From a virus, in the IMG/VR virus record IMGVR_UViG_3300048084_000001, positions 1-23,576 of that record: 23,576 bases of DNA; one strand, given 5' to 3'. Of this stretch, positions 10,623 to 18,261 are shown piece by piece; the first letter of the stretch is position 1, and the number at the start of each line of letters is the position of its first letter. Position numbers and translations under genes: made by a program. The notes below the pieces were generated by a model that saw only the letters and a list, made by a program, of their open reading frames with translations, had not been told where the DNA came from and did not search any database.

Positions 10623-11276
10623 TTACCCGCCTCCGATGGTAGGCGGCGCGGGTGTGCAGGTGACGGACGTGGTTGTGCCGTCGGAGTACCCGAACCAGAA
10701 CGTGGCGGGGTAGGGGCCGACACAGTTCGCTGTGATCACTCCAGGCCCGGCGGGACCGGTGCTGCCTTGGTCTCCGCCGGGTCCCTGGGGCCCGGACGGA
10801 CCGGCAGGTCCCGGCGCCGTCGAGTCGGCGCCGGGCTGGCCACTGGCACCGGCAGGACCGGGGATAGTCGAATCATCGCCAGCGCGGCCCGGCGTACCGG
10901 GCCCACCAGACTTTCCCGGGCTCCCAGGCCCTCCGGTACCCCCCGGCCTCCCGGAGGCTCCTGGGGCCCCTGAGGGGCCGGAAGGTCCGGACGGTCCAGC
11001 GGGGCCAGCCGGGCCGGTGATCTGCTCAACCGGCTGGGTTGCGACCTTCGATGCCTCGGCACAGGCGACGCCGTACCGCCTCGCGGCTGCCGGGTCCCGC
11101 TGGCAGATCTCCGCGAGCTGACCCGCGAAGTCCTTCGCCTGCCCCTGAGCGCCGGCCTTCTGCTCCTGCTGCTCCTGCTTGCCCGCGAACGTCCACGCGA
11201 CCACACCCCCGCCCCCGATGATCCCGGCCGCCATCAGCACCACCGCAGCAGTGGCGTTGAGACGAGGCGAGCCCAT
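10623..11276 (-). CDS. Membrane-anchored collagen-like protein
   Basis: 217 aa from ATG at 11276 (TGATG junction; GTG one codon earlier is possible). Residues about 8-30 form a hydrophobic helix (AAVVLMAAGIIGGGGVVAWT), followed by a Gln/Lys/Ala linker and a helical region with C60 and C73. About residues 88-180 consist of some 30 Gly-X-Y triplets rich in GPAGPSG, interrupted twice by DSTIPG and DSTAPG. The C-terminal part has two cysteines (C186, C208, ORF numbering) and a beta-like WFGYSDGTTTSV segment. Collagen triplets form trimeric rods. Phages use them in tail fibres, but a membrane anchor is odd there; it may be a lysogen surface protein or a fibre whose anchor helix has another role. 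Confidence 0.8.
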   Translation of the reverse strand: MGSPRLNATAAVVLMAAGIIGGGGVVAWTFAGKQEQQEQKAGAQGQAKDFAGQLAEICQRDPAAARRYGVACAEASKVATQPVEQITGPAGPAGPSGPSGPSGAPGASGRPGGTGGPGSPGKSGGPGTPGRAGDDSTIPGPAGASGQPGADSTAPGPAGPSGPQGPGGDQGSTGPAGPGVITANCVGPYPATFWFGYSDGTTTSVTCTPAPPTIGGG

Positions 11277-11551
11277 CACTCCGGCCCCCCCGGGGGGTAC
11301 TTGGTCCAGCGGTCGAAGTCCACAGGCTCAGCCTCGCCCCTGCGTGCGAAGTAGTCACGTACTGGGACGACCACACGTGACATCACCAGGCGGTCCCAGA
11401 CGCGCCGGTGCTCCAGCTCCTCGCGTTCCTCGGAAGCGAGGGCCTGCACTTTGGTCTGGGTGTCGCGCCGGAAGGCGAGCACGAATCCGAACACGGTCGC
11501 AAGGATCGACCCGACGCCGGCGACGATGATGCCCCAGTCACCACCAGACAC
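11276..11551 (-). CDS. Single-TM membrane protein (91 aa)
   Basis: 91 aa from GTG at 11551. A membrane helix occupies about residues 8-27 (IIVAGVGSILATVFGFVLAF), then comes a charged helical domain (RRDTQTKVQALASEEREELEHRR) and a C-terminal region with VVVPVRDYFARRG. Basic residues right after the helix suggest the C-terminus is cytoplasmic. It is coupled to the collagen-like gene by TGATG. It could be a second lysis protein or a partner of the collagen-like protein in the membrane; no family is recognised. Confidence 0.7.
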   Translation of the reverse strand: MSGGDWGIIVAGVGSILATVFGFVLAFRRDTQTKVQALASEEREELEHRRVWDRLVMSRVVVPVRDYFARRGEAEPVDFDRWTKYPPGGPE

Positions 11552-11560
11552 CCTCGGAGG

Positions 11561-11800
11561 TTACGGCGTGTAGGTCTGGTTGCCAGGGAAGGACCGAGTG
11601 CCCTGGACGTACGTGAAGTCCGGAGAAGCCACTAGGAGATCGACAGCAGCAGCGAACGCGGCCCGGGACAGATCTGGGTCGTTCGTAGCCACGATGTCTT
11701 TCGAAGTGAGCGCGAGCCGCTCCCCGTTGTCGTGCTCAAAGATCATGACGTAGTCGGCGCTCTGCTCGGAGTACGCGGCCGGTGTAGACCAGGTGCCCAT
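11561..11800 (-). CDS. Hypothetical protein (79 aa) after tail genes
   Basis: 79 aa from ATG at 11800, with GGGAG 7 nt upstream; the longer frame upstream overlaps the glycine-rich gene and is not used. It contains SEQSADYVMIFEHDNGERLALTSKDIVA (seen as two shorter beta-helix units) and a Phe/Tyr/Thr-rich C-terminus ending in GNQTYTP. No motif or membrane segment is visible. It lies at the end of the tail gene block, so a small virion or tail-fibre-associated protein is possible. Confidence 0.65.
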   Translation of the reverse strand: MGTWSTPAAYSEQSADYVMIFEHDNGERLALTSKDIVATNDPDLSRAAFAAAVDLLVASPDFTYVQGTRSFPGNQTYTP

Positions 11801-11837
11801 GGGTATCTCCCTCGTTGGTTGATTGGGTGCGATGAGG

Positions 11838-12608
11838 TTACTTGTAGGACTCAACAATCGTGATCCCTCCGGCGCCCGCACCTCCCGCCACAGCAGCGGC
11901 GGGGGTTCCAGCGTTCAGCGCACCGCCACCGCCACCGCCGTAGATGCCGCCTGCGATACCCACCAGGTTGGCGGGCTGGGACGCGTTCGACCGCGCAGCA
12001 CCGCCACCACCCAGCGCGGAGCCGCCACCCTGACCGGACACTGCCAGCGCCGCTTCCCCCCAGCCATTGCCGCCCGCACCGCCGGACCCGCTGTACGTCG
12101 CACCCGAGCCACCCGAGCCACCCGCCGCGCCAGCAACACCGAACGCGGTCACTGCGGCGTTCGTGGTGAGACCACCGGCCCCGCCCACGGTCACCAGCGG
12201 AGTGGTGTGCACGAACGAGTTGTTGCCGCCCGCGTTGCCCGTCGTACCGGACACCCCCGCACCCGGCGTACCGAGCGTCACCGTGATCGAGGCAGCGAGC
12301 TCGGACGTGTCATACCAACGGGTGGCGTACTGGCCACCACCACCACCGGACCCCTTCGAATGCTGACCCGCAGCGGTCGCCTGTGCGCCACCGCCCGCAC
12401 CGCCGGGAGCCTGCGAGACCACCCGGTGCTTCTGCGACCCTGCGGGCTTGTTCCAGACACCGGACACGGTGAACGTGTTCACGACCGGCTTACCGAAGTG
12501 GGTCACCAACAGCGCGTTCAGGCTGTCGGCCTGCTCCTTGTCGAGCTCCCAGATACGGGTGTTGTGGGTTGCGTCCGCGTAGACGATGCCGAGCGACGTA
12601 ACGCCCAT
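11838..12608 (-). CDS. Glycine-rich tail tip/fibre protein
   Basis: 256 aa from ATG at 12608 with AGGAGG 6 nt upstream. An N-terminal globular part (about residues 1-65, LGIVYADATHNTRIWELDKE and a beta segment WNKPAGSQKHRVVSQ) is followed by about 180 residues dominated by Gly, Ala, Ser and Thr with GGGGGG, GGAGG and GSGGSG runs. Such 'glycine-rich domain' proteins are common last tail genes of actinophages. Gly-rich tracts of this kind can form polyglycine-II bundles, as in the T4-like gp38 adhesins. It is therefore a receptor-contact candidate at the tail tip. No chaperone or fibre-assembly gene follows it. Confidence 0.8.
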   Translation of the reverse strand: MGVTSLGIVYADATHNTRIWELDKEQADSLNALLVTHFGKPVVNTFTVSGVWNKPAGSQKHRVVSQAPGGAGGGAQATAAGQHSKGSGGGGGQYATRWYDTSELAASITVTLGTPGAGVSGTTGNAGGNNSFVHTTPLVTVGGAGGLTTNAAVTAFGVAGAAGGSGGSGATYSGSGGAGGNGWGEAALAVSGQGGGSALGGGGAARSNASQPANLVGIAGGIYGGGGGGALNAGTPAAAVAGGAGAGGITIVESYK

Positions 12609-12621
12609 CTCTAGCCTCCTG

Positions 12622-13398
12622 TTACAGGACCCACGCGGGGTACCCGGTCACGTTCATTGAACAACCGTAGGCGCCAGCCACCCGCGTCAGGTGATCTCCC
12701 ATGGTCGCGTCGTGCATCAACGCCAGCCCGCCGGCCTCACCGGAGACGAACCGGTCCTCCCAACCCTGGAACTGGATCGAGAGCGACTCGGCCTTGTCGC
12801 CCATGCCGGGCCCCGTCAGGGTCAGCCCGGTCACTGTGTCGAGCACGGTCGGGCCGGCGTCGGTCGGCGCCTGCCCGGCGAGCAGACCGACAGTGACCTT
12901 GGTCGGCACCAGGCCCGGCGACGGTAGCCGCACGACCGACAGGAAGTAGCTGTCCGAGCTGAATAGCTGGGTGCCCTGGAGCACCCGCCCGTAGTAGGCG
13001 CAGCCCATGATCTGCTGACCGGACAACAGCCCGAACTGGCACTCGTTGTCGACCACATGCGACCACAACCCGTCCCGCCACGTGCCTGTAAAGACGGGCA
13101 CCATGTCGACGCGGGGAGTGAAGTACAGGTCCGGCGAGCCATAGTCCCCGGGGGACTCGGTGTTGCTGCCCAGCTTGCCGGTGATGACGAGGCCCCGGGT
13201 GTCCCACGACATCACCACGATGTCGTCCAGCACCGGCGTATAGGAGGCGACGTATCGGACGTAGTTCAGGATCGAGCCGCCGAGGACCTGGACTGCCACG
13301 GTGCCGTCTGACCCGATCGCCCACAGGCGGCCGGTGCTGTTCTGGGTGGGGAGCCGGGCCGAGATCGCGCCGGCGATGAGCTTCGGTAGCTGGGGCAC
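12622..13398 (-). CDS. Minor tail protein
   Basis: 258 aa from GTG at 13398 with GGAGGG 9 nt upstream. It is beta-rich throughout: an N-terminal barrel-like part (ISARLPTQNSTGRLWAIGSD, VVMSWDTRGLVITGKLG) and a later jelly-roll-like part (YFTPRVDMVPVFTGTW, VTVGLLAG). It fits the class of baseplate or receptor-contact proteins that follow the large tail protein in actinophages. Cysteines are few and no enzymatic motif is seen. It is separated by 3 nt from the gene before it and by 13 nt from the Gly-rich gene after it. The role comes from position and composition. Confidence 0.75.
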   Translation of the reverse strand: MPQLPKLIAGAISARLPTQNSTGRLWAIGSDGTVAVQVLGGSILNYVRYVASYTPVLDDIVVMSWDTRGLVITGKLGSNTESPGDYGSPDLYFTPRVDMVPVFTGTWRDGLWSHVVDNECQFGLLSGQQIMGCAYYGRVLQGTQLFSSDSYFLSVVRLPSPGLVPTKVTVGLLAGQAPTDAGPTVLDTVTGLTLTGPGMGDKAESLSIQFQGWEDRFVSGEAGGLALMHDATMGDHLTRVAGAYGCSMNVTGYPAWVL

Positions 13399-13401
13399 TG
13401 C

Positions 13402-14541
13402 TCAGCCCTCCATGGCGAAGTCGGCGACCATGACCCCGCCGGACGCGTCCAGCGAAAGCTTGATGTGCTGGCACACGCCGGTGCGGGCGTCGCCTACCCC
13501 GCTGGGGTCCATGACGATCGCGCGCCGGTCGCCGAGCTCCAGCCGGGGGTCCGGGGCCATCTCGACCCGCCACACCTCGGATTGACGGCGCTGCCAGCGG
13601 TCCAGGGTCGCGAACGCGGTGTCTCGGCACATCTGCACGGTGGTTAGCAGGTCGGAGGCATAGAACCCCGGGTTGCGCCCGTACGGCCCGTCCCAGCGGC
13701 GCCTGCCGGAAGTCACGTACGCGATGCCCTGGATGTCCTGTCCGGTGACCGGGTCGCGGCCAATCGCGACGCAGGCGTTGAATCCGCTGTCCGGGTTGGC
13801 CAGGGGCCGGACCGAGATCGTGTTGCCGGACACGCCGGACCGTAGTACGCCGGACAGGTCACGTACGACGTTGGCGGGCTCCACGACGAGAGTCCCGGAC
13901 GAGTCCATGCCGCCTCGCCCCGGCATCGAATCAATGACCTCCTGCACGGCGTCCAGGCGCTCCCGCTCCCAGCTCTTGGCGCCCATGCCCCGGTGCGAGA
14001 TCCCGGTGTCTGTCTGGACGTTGGGGACCAGCGGGAACACCAGGAAGTCGAGGACGAACAGGTACGCGGTGCCGGCGGACGTCGAATAGGGGCCGGTGAA
14101 CCGGGAGCGCTGCACGGCGTCCATCAGGTCCGGCGCGGTCACCTTGATGGTGGCGCCGTCGGGTACGGCGTCGGAGATCCGGAACCAGCCGAGCTGGACC
14201 CAGGCAACGTCTTTGCCGCCGGGCCGCCGGATGCCGTACGAGGCCCGGACCCGGTGGCCGTCCGCTCCGACCGGGGTGTCTGTCACGTCGGGTGTCTCGT
14301 CCTGGGAGCCGTGGTCGATCCAGCGCACCGCGAGCGGCGGCGGGTTCCACCAGGCGTCCGGGTCCGGCGCCGTGAACGTCAGCTTGCCCTGGACCAGCGA
14401 CCCGTCGTCCCACTCAATGTCGGCGTCGGTGTGCGGGATGACACCGAGCCACTGGCCGCCGTAGTACGCCTCCAGCTTGACCGCGATGGGCAGCGAGCTG
14501 GAGGCGAGCAGGTCATCGAAGTCGGTCGGCGCGGCCCTCAC
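13402..14541 (-). CDS. Minor tail protein, DUF5047-like
   Basis: 379 aa from GTG at 14541, overlapping the previous stop (GTGA). The N-terminus (VKLEAYYGGQWLGVIPHTDA, then DIEWDDGSLVQGKLTF) and the later RISDAVPDGATIKVTAPDLM segment match the beta-rich, DUF5047-type proteins found immediately after the distal tail protein in many actinophages; the C-terminal LELGDRRAIVMDPSGVGD is also typical. It is expected to form part of the tail-tip hub. It is followed closely by two further minor tail genes. The DUF assignment is from memory of the family pattern. Confidence 0.75.
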   Translation of the reverse strand: MRAAPTDFDDLLASSSLPIAVKLEAYYGGQWLGVIPHTDADIEWDDGSLVQGKLTFTAPDPDAWWNPPPLAVRWIDHGSQDETPDVTDTPVGADGHRVRASYGIRRPGGKDVAWVQLGWFRISDAVPDGATIKVTAPDLMDAVQRSRFTGPYSTSAGTAYLFVLDFLVFPLVPNVQTDTGISHRGMGAKSWERERLDAVQEVIDSMPGRGGMDSSGTLVVEPANVVRDLSGVLRSGVSGNTISVRPLANPDSGFNACVAIGRDPVTGQDIQGIAYVTSGRRRWDGPYGRNPGFYASDLLTTVQMCRDTAFATLDRWQRRQSEVWRVEMAPDPRLELGDRRAIVMDPSGVGDARTGVCQHIKLSLDASGGVMVADFAMEG

Positions 14542-15320
14542 AGGTCCAGCTCCGCAATGTTCACCAGGGTTCCCGGTACGGCGATGTTGAGATCGTTGAG
14601 GGTCAGCGGTGTGGGGTAGGCGTTGTACAGGTCCTGGAGGGTGGCACCGGACGCCGGGATCAGCGGGGTGGGCATGGCGCAGTGGGTCACGTCCAGCGGC
14701 CAGAACCGCACCCCGTCCCCGGCATGGTTCGACCGGCGCCGGGATGTGACCTGCCGCATGTGGAGATACCCCGACTCGTCATCCACCCCCGAGCACGCCG
14801 GCCGCAGGAAGTACACCCGCCCCACGAGGAGGAGATCTCGCATGGCGATGCGCGCGGCCGGCGTGTCGGTCCGGAGGGTCACCTGGCCGGTGGCCGCTCC
14901 GAGCCTGTCGGAAACGATGATCGGGTAGTCGGCGCCGGGTACCTCCAGCGTGGAGGCCCGCTCACCGCGCTGCCACTCGGGCCACGACTGGATGTTGGTC
15001 TCCAGGTATTCGCCGGTCACCGGGTTGCCGAGCACGGGGAGCGCACCGACAACGGTCACTGCCACGGCCGAGATCGTGACGTGCTGGACCAGGTTCGGGC
15101 CGACCAGCTCATACCAGGTCACCTGGTAGAACACCGGCAGGTTGAGGGGCGCCTCGTGGTCGGTGAGGACGCTGTCCCCGATCCAGCCCGGACCCCGGAC
15201 CGGCTTGGCCACACCGGCTTCCACCCGCTCCATGGTCCAGACGTACGGCGACACCATGCCGGCAACCGTGATCACCACCCGGTACCCGGACTGCGCTACC
15301 GCCGTCACTATGACTGCCAT
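14538..15320 (-). CDS. Distal tail-like minor tail protein
   Basis: 260 aa; the ATG overlaps the tape measure stop (TGATG). The protein is beta-rich, with an N-terminal Ig-like segment (SGYRVVITVAGMVSPYVW, WTMERVEAG, PVFYQVTWYELVG) and a C-terminal half including LLLVGRVYFLRPACSGVD and MRQVTSRR. Its position directly after the tape measure gene is that of the Dit protein, the first hub of the siphovirus tail tip, although the sequence is not a recognisable canonical Dit. It could instead be another baseplate component. Confidence 0.75.
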   Translation of the reverse strand: MAVIVTAVAQSGYRVVITVAGMVSPYVWTMERVEAGVAKPVRGPGWIGDSVLTDHEAPLNLPVFYQVTWYELVGPNLVQHVTISAVAVTVVGALPVLGNPVTGEYLETNIQSWPEWQRGERASTLEVPGADYPIIVSDRLGAATGQVTLRTDTPAARIAMRDLLLVGRVYFLRPACSGVDDESGYLHMRQVTSRRRSNHAGDGVRFWPLDVTHCAMPTPLIPASGATLQDLYNAYPTPLTLNDLNIAVPGTLVNIAELDL

Positions 15321-16750
15321 CAGCTACCCACCCCCGACTGGACGGACTGGAACACCGAGGAGAGGCGCTCATCGATCTGGACGTTGATCAGCCCGCGCAG
15401 GGCGCGGGCATCGAAGTTCACGGTGATGTTGGGTGCGCTGGTCACCCGCAGGATCGGCGGCGCGACCCCCGAGCGGATCAGGGCCCCGCCACCGGCACGC
15501 ACGAGGCCGCCGTCCTGCCGGAACAGCCCACCGAGCCCGGCGAGTGGGTTCGGGATGTTGATGCTCGCCTTCTCGCGGAGCCGCTGCAGGGCTCCCACTG
15601 CCGAGTCCACCGCACCGACGATCGAATTGATGACCCGGACCACGGCACCGATCCCGGTGATCAGCCCGGCGGTGGCGGAGGCCGCCGTCTTGATGCCGGC
15701 CGCCATCGACCCGCCTAGGAACTTCGCCACCGGCACGGCAGCCTTACCGAGCTCCTTGATTCCGGAGCTGGCCGAGCCGCTCTTGCCGGTCGCGCTGTTC
15801 AGCGCGTCAGAGATCGTCTTGACCGCAGCCTGGAACGCCTTGAACACCGGCGTCCCGTACGTCTGCACGATCAACCCGAGCTGCTTCAGCACCGCAGCGG
15901 TCTTGTTGCTACCCGCGATCGTGTTCGACAGCCATGCCACGACCTGGGTAGCGATCGGAAGCAGCTTCTGGCCCAGGGTGTCCTTGAGGTTCGTGAACCG
16001 GGCCCCGAGACGCTGCTGCTGGCCGGCCAGGGTGTCGGTCTCGCGGCCGAACGCTCCCTGAGCGGCGGTGGTCTGCTGGGTGAGGAGTGTCAGCCGGGCC
16101 TGCTGTGTGGCCTGTGCGAGCGCCGACCCGGTCAGCTTGCCCAGGCCCTGTGACGCCAGGAGCGCCTGCACCTTCGCCTGGTTGATCGACACGCCGTAGC
16201 GCTCGATCGGGTCTGTCTCGCCTCGCAGCGTCGCGCCGATAGCCTCCACTGCGCTGTTCACGTCGCCGCCGTACGTCGCGGCCAGGTCCGCACCCAGCTT
16301 GATCAGGTCATCGGTCTTGGTGGTGTAGTCCTCAATGCCGGTGTTCTTCAGCATCGACCCCAGCACGACGGCAAGGTTCCCGTACTCCGATCGGGCCAGC
16401 CCGACCGAGCTCACAGCGTTGTTCGCCCAGGTCTTCACGGTCGCGCTGTTCTTGCCGAACACCGATTCGATCGCGCCGAACGCCTGCTGAGTGTCGGACG
16501 CCGCCTTTATGCTGTCCAGCCCGAACTTGACGACCCCGGCAGCAGCGGCAGCCGCAGCCAGCGGACCGAACGACCGGGCCGCGCTGCCCACCGCGCTGCC
16601 CAGCTTGCCGAGCTTGCCCCGCGACTTCTCGGCCCCATCACCCAGCCGATTGAGGGTGCGGTCGGTGTTGCCGGCCGCCGTATCCATCTGGTTGAGAGAC
16701 CGGATGCCCTGGGCGTTGTTGCCCACGATGTCGAACTCAAGCCGTGCCAT
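15320..16750 (-). CDS. Tape measure protein (short)
   Basis: 476 aa from an ATG. The N-terminus (MARLEFDIVGNNAQGIRSLN) and the coiled helical region after it are typical of tape measure proteins, followed by Ala/Gly-rich hydrophobic stretches (LAAAAAAAGVVKFGL) and the family core with TQQAFGAIESVFGKNSATVK, LARSEYGNLAVVLGSML and LRGETDPIERYGVSIN. A second set of hydrophobic helices lies around residues 320-400, and a beta-like C-terminus (PNITVNFDARALRGL) follows. At about 1.5 angstrom per residue it predicts a tail of roughly 70 nm, which is short for a siphovirus. It is preceded by the gp10-like gene, with no chaperone gene between it and the tail tube gene. Confidence 0.93.
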   Translation of the reverse strand: MARLEFDIVGNNAQGIRSLNQMDTAAGNTDRTLNRLGDGAEKSRGKLGKLGSAVGSAARSFGPLAAAAAAAGVVKFGLDSIKAASDTQQAFGAIESVFGKNSATVKTWANNAVSSVGLARSEYGNLAVVLGSMLKNTGIEDYTTKTDDLIKLGADLAATYGGDVNSAVEAIGATLRGETDPIERYGVSINQAKVQALLASQGLGKLTGSALAQATQQARLTLLTQQTTAAQGAFGRETDTLAGQQQRLGARFTNLKDTLGQKLLPIATQVVAWLSNTIAGSNKTAAVLKQLGLIVQTYGTPVFKAFQAAVKTISDALNSATGKSGSASSGIKELGKAAVPVAKFLGGSMAAGIKTAASATAGLITGIGAVVRVINSIVGAVDSAVGALQRLREKASINIPNPLAGLGGLFRQDGGLVRAGGGALIRSGVAPPILRVTSAPNITVNFDARALRGLINVQIDERLSSVFQSVQSGVGS

Positions 16751-16753
16751 CGA

Positions 16754-17113
16754 TCAGGCTCCTCTCACTCGGTCCAACACCTTCTGAATGCCAGTATCCA
16801 GGCGCCTCGTCACCTCGGCCTGCACCACCGTGCGGGCCCTCTCCACGAATCGCAGAGCCTTGATGTTGTGCTTGACCCAGCCGTAGTTCTGGACGCCGGT
16901 GTACCGCTTCGGGAGCATGACCTCTGCACGGCCAGGGCCCCCGCTGGGCTCCGGAGAGTCAGCGAGGGCCCCAGTCAGACGAGGGGACTGGCGAGAGATC
17001 TCTTGCGCAGCGAGCTGAGCGAGATCCGGGTAGACCTCTGGCATGTCCAGGTCGCGTGCAGCCTGCCGGAGATCCGACCGGAACCGGTCAAACCCCCGGG
17101 TCCGGGTCGTCAT
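16754..17113 (-). CDS. HK97 gp10-like protein
   Basis: 119 aa from an ATG 2 nt after the major tail protein stop. The layout follows HK97 gp10 family proteins: an N-terminal helix (FDRFRSDLRQAARDLDM), then ISRQSPRLTGALADS (family 'a...aPvdTG.Lr.S'), a beta part around VMLPKRYTGVQNYGWVKHN ('yg..VEyG...') and a C-terminal helix (RARTVVQAEVTRRLDTGI). Members act as neck or head-tail joining proteins. They usually precede the tail tube gene; here the gene follows it and lies next to the tape measure gene, a small rearrangement of the usual order. Confidence 0.75.
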   Translation of the reverse strand: MTTRTRGFDRFRSDLRQAARDLDMPEVYPDLAQLAAQEISRQSPRLTGALADSPEPSGGPGRAEVMLPKRYTGVQNYGWVKHNIKALRFVERARTVVQAEVTRRLDTGIQKVLDRVRGA

Positions 17114-17115
17114 GG

Positions 17116-17523
17116 CTACGCGTCGGCGCGGACCGGCTTGCCGGTGAGCTTCAGCTCCTGCTCCGACTCCAGCCGCTTGTTCACGTCACCGCCGACCTCG
17201 GCCGGCCACACGATCACCGTGCCGGTGTAGGTCGGATGGGCGGCTGCTGTCGGCTTCCACACGAACGGCACCGCGTCGCCCTGGTTGTCGTACATGTAGT
17301 TCGTGAAGCCCGCCGGGTCCGTGAAGTCCTGAATCGACGTGATGGCCAGCACCCAACCGGCCGCCGCGTCGTCCGAGGGAATCAGGTCCCCGCACAGCAC
17401 CTCGTCCGAGGAGTCGTCGGGCTGGTCCGGCGGCGTGATCTTGATGTTGCGGGTCTGGCACCCGTACTCAACCCCGTTGATTGTCAGGGTGCCGTTCTTC
17501 TGCTTGCTGCTCGTGAGCGGCAT
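17116..17523 (-). CDS. Major tail (tube) protein
   Basis: 135 aa from an ATG with GGAGG 6 nt upstream. It has the beta-barrel pattern of small siphovirus tail tube proteins: GTLTINGVEYGCQTRNIKIT at the start, GWVLAITSIQDFTDPAGFTN in the middle, then AVPFVWKPTAAAH and YTGTVIVWPAEVGGDVNKRL. The final part, with an LTGKP segment, is typical of the last tube strand. It is expected to form hexamer rings stacked around the tape measure. Size is at the low end for this role, in line with a simple tube without extra Ig domains. Confidence 0.82.
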   Translation of the reverse strand: MPLTSSKQKNGTLTINGVEYGCQTRNIKITPPDQPDDSSDEVLCGDLIPSDDAAAGWVLAITSIQDFTDPAGFTNYMYDNQGDAVPFVWKPTAAAHPTYTGTVIVWPAEVGGDVNKRLESEQELKLTGKPVRADA

Positions 17524-17524
17524 C

Positions 17525-17887
17525 TCAGTCCTCCATCGTCATGATGTACGCCGGATAGGACGCCTGGCCCTCTTCCAACGCGTAGCTACCGGGCACGGCC
17601 TGGAACACCGGAAGGACGTCAACGACCACCTCCACGGCCTTCACAAGCCGGTCTGCGGGGATCTTGCCGCCGACCCTCGGCGCCAGGGCAATCAGCCGCC
17701 ACGTGCACTTCCAGTCGCCACACAGCGCCTGGTCTGCGAACTGCGGGAGCGGCTCGACCAGCACGACGGCCGTGCCCTTCTCCTGCTTGAAGGCGGCGTC
17801 CACCTTGGCAGGGTCGGCGGTGGCCGACAGACCGGCCGCCTTGAGGATCGTGACCAGCTCATCGGCTCGCGCCAGTACGTCGGTCAC
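17525..17887 (-). CDS. Tail terminator-like head-tail joining protein
   Basis: 120 aa from GTG at 17887, overlapping the connector stop (GTGA); longer frames upstream are shadows of the connector gene. An N-terminal helix (RADELVTILKAAGLSATADP) leads to a beta sheet (AVVLVEPLPQFADQALCG, TWRLIALAP) and a helix VKAVEVVVDVLPVFQAVPGS. This alpha/beta order, with 'W...lia....gg.......l...v..vl', matches the gpU-like tail terminators of actinophages. The protein would cap the tail tube and dock it to the neck. The assignment is from pattern and position. Confidence 0.7.
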   Translation of the reverse strand: MTDVLARADELVTILKAAGLSATADPAKVDAAFKQEKGTAVVLVEPLPQFADQALCGDWKCTWRLIALAPRVGGKIPADRLVKAVEVVVDVLPVFQAVPGSYALEEGQASYPAYIMTMED

Positions 17888-18261
17888 GGGGTCACCTCGG
17901 GGATGGGGCGGGACGCGCCGAACACGAACCGCCCCTTCCGGCCGATCCCCAACAGCTTGGCGATATCGGGGTCCTCGCGCAGGATGCCGGCGGGGAAGTC
18001 GGAGAACCCGGCTTGCCCCATCGGCGACGTACGGCGAGCGTGCCACCGCTGAGCGAGCCGGGCGCACCCCAGCCGCAGCCGGGCCCCAGCGGTGGCAGGA
18101 CTCGTGTACGTCACGTCCGGGCGCTTGTCCTCGACCCACTCAGCCGCCGCGTCAACGGCACCTGCCCACGCCTCGTCCGCGTCGATCCCGTCCATCACCT
18201 CATCGGCGATGTCCGAGAGCTTTGCGGCGTCGGCGTAGGACAGCCAGGTGGGCTCGGCCAT
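17884..18261 (-). CDS. Head-tail connector/adaptor protein
   Basis: 125 aa, the ATG overlapping the capsid stop codon (TAATG). It is helical: ADAAKLSDIADEVMDGIDAD, then the helix AWAGAVDAAAEWVEDKRPDV, the conserved RLRLGCARLAQRWHARRTSP and GFSDFPAGILREDPDIAKLLGIGR. This is the gp6-like adaptor pattern of actinophages ('aa.rLA.rwy.Rr.Sp.G...f.......dpdi..llgigr'). The adaptor forms a ring below the portal. The downstream reading frame is coupled by GTGA. Confidence 0.82.
   Translation of the reverse strand: MAEPTWLSYADAAKLSDIADEVMDGIDADEAWAGAVDAAAEWVEDKRPDVTYTSPATAGARLRLGCARLAQRWHARRTSPMGQAGFSDFPAGILREDPDIAKLLGIGRKGRFVFGASRPIPEVTP

Noticed and set aside
10750-11015. Repetitive DNA that could be mistaken for a CRISPR array or tandem repeat
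   Set aside because: The periodicity is 9 bp and in frame with Gly-X-Y triplets; there are no spacers of constant length.
14682-16061. 459-aa + strand frame opposite minor tail and tape measure genes
   Set aside because: Shadow ORF; composition switches between His/Arg-rich and Ala/Pro-rich with no recognisable motif.
15320-16750. Programmed frameshift inside or just before the tape measure gene
   Set aside because: Genes abut with 2-3 nt gaps, and alternative frames at the ends of the tail tube and gp10-like genes show no coherent protein extension.
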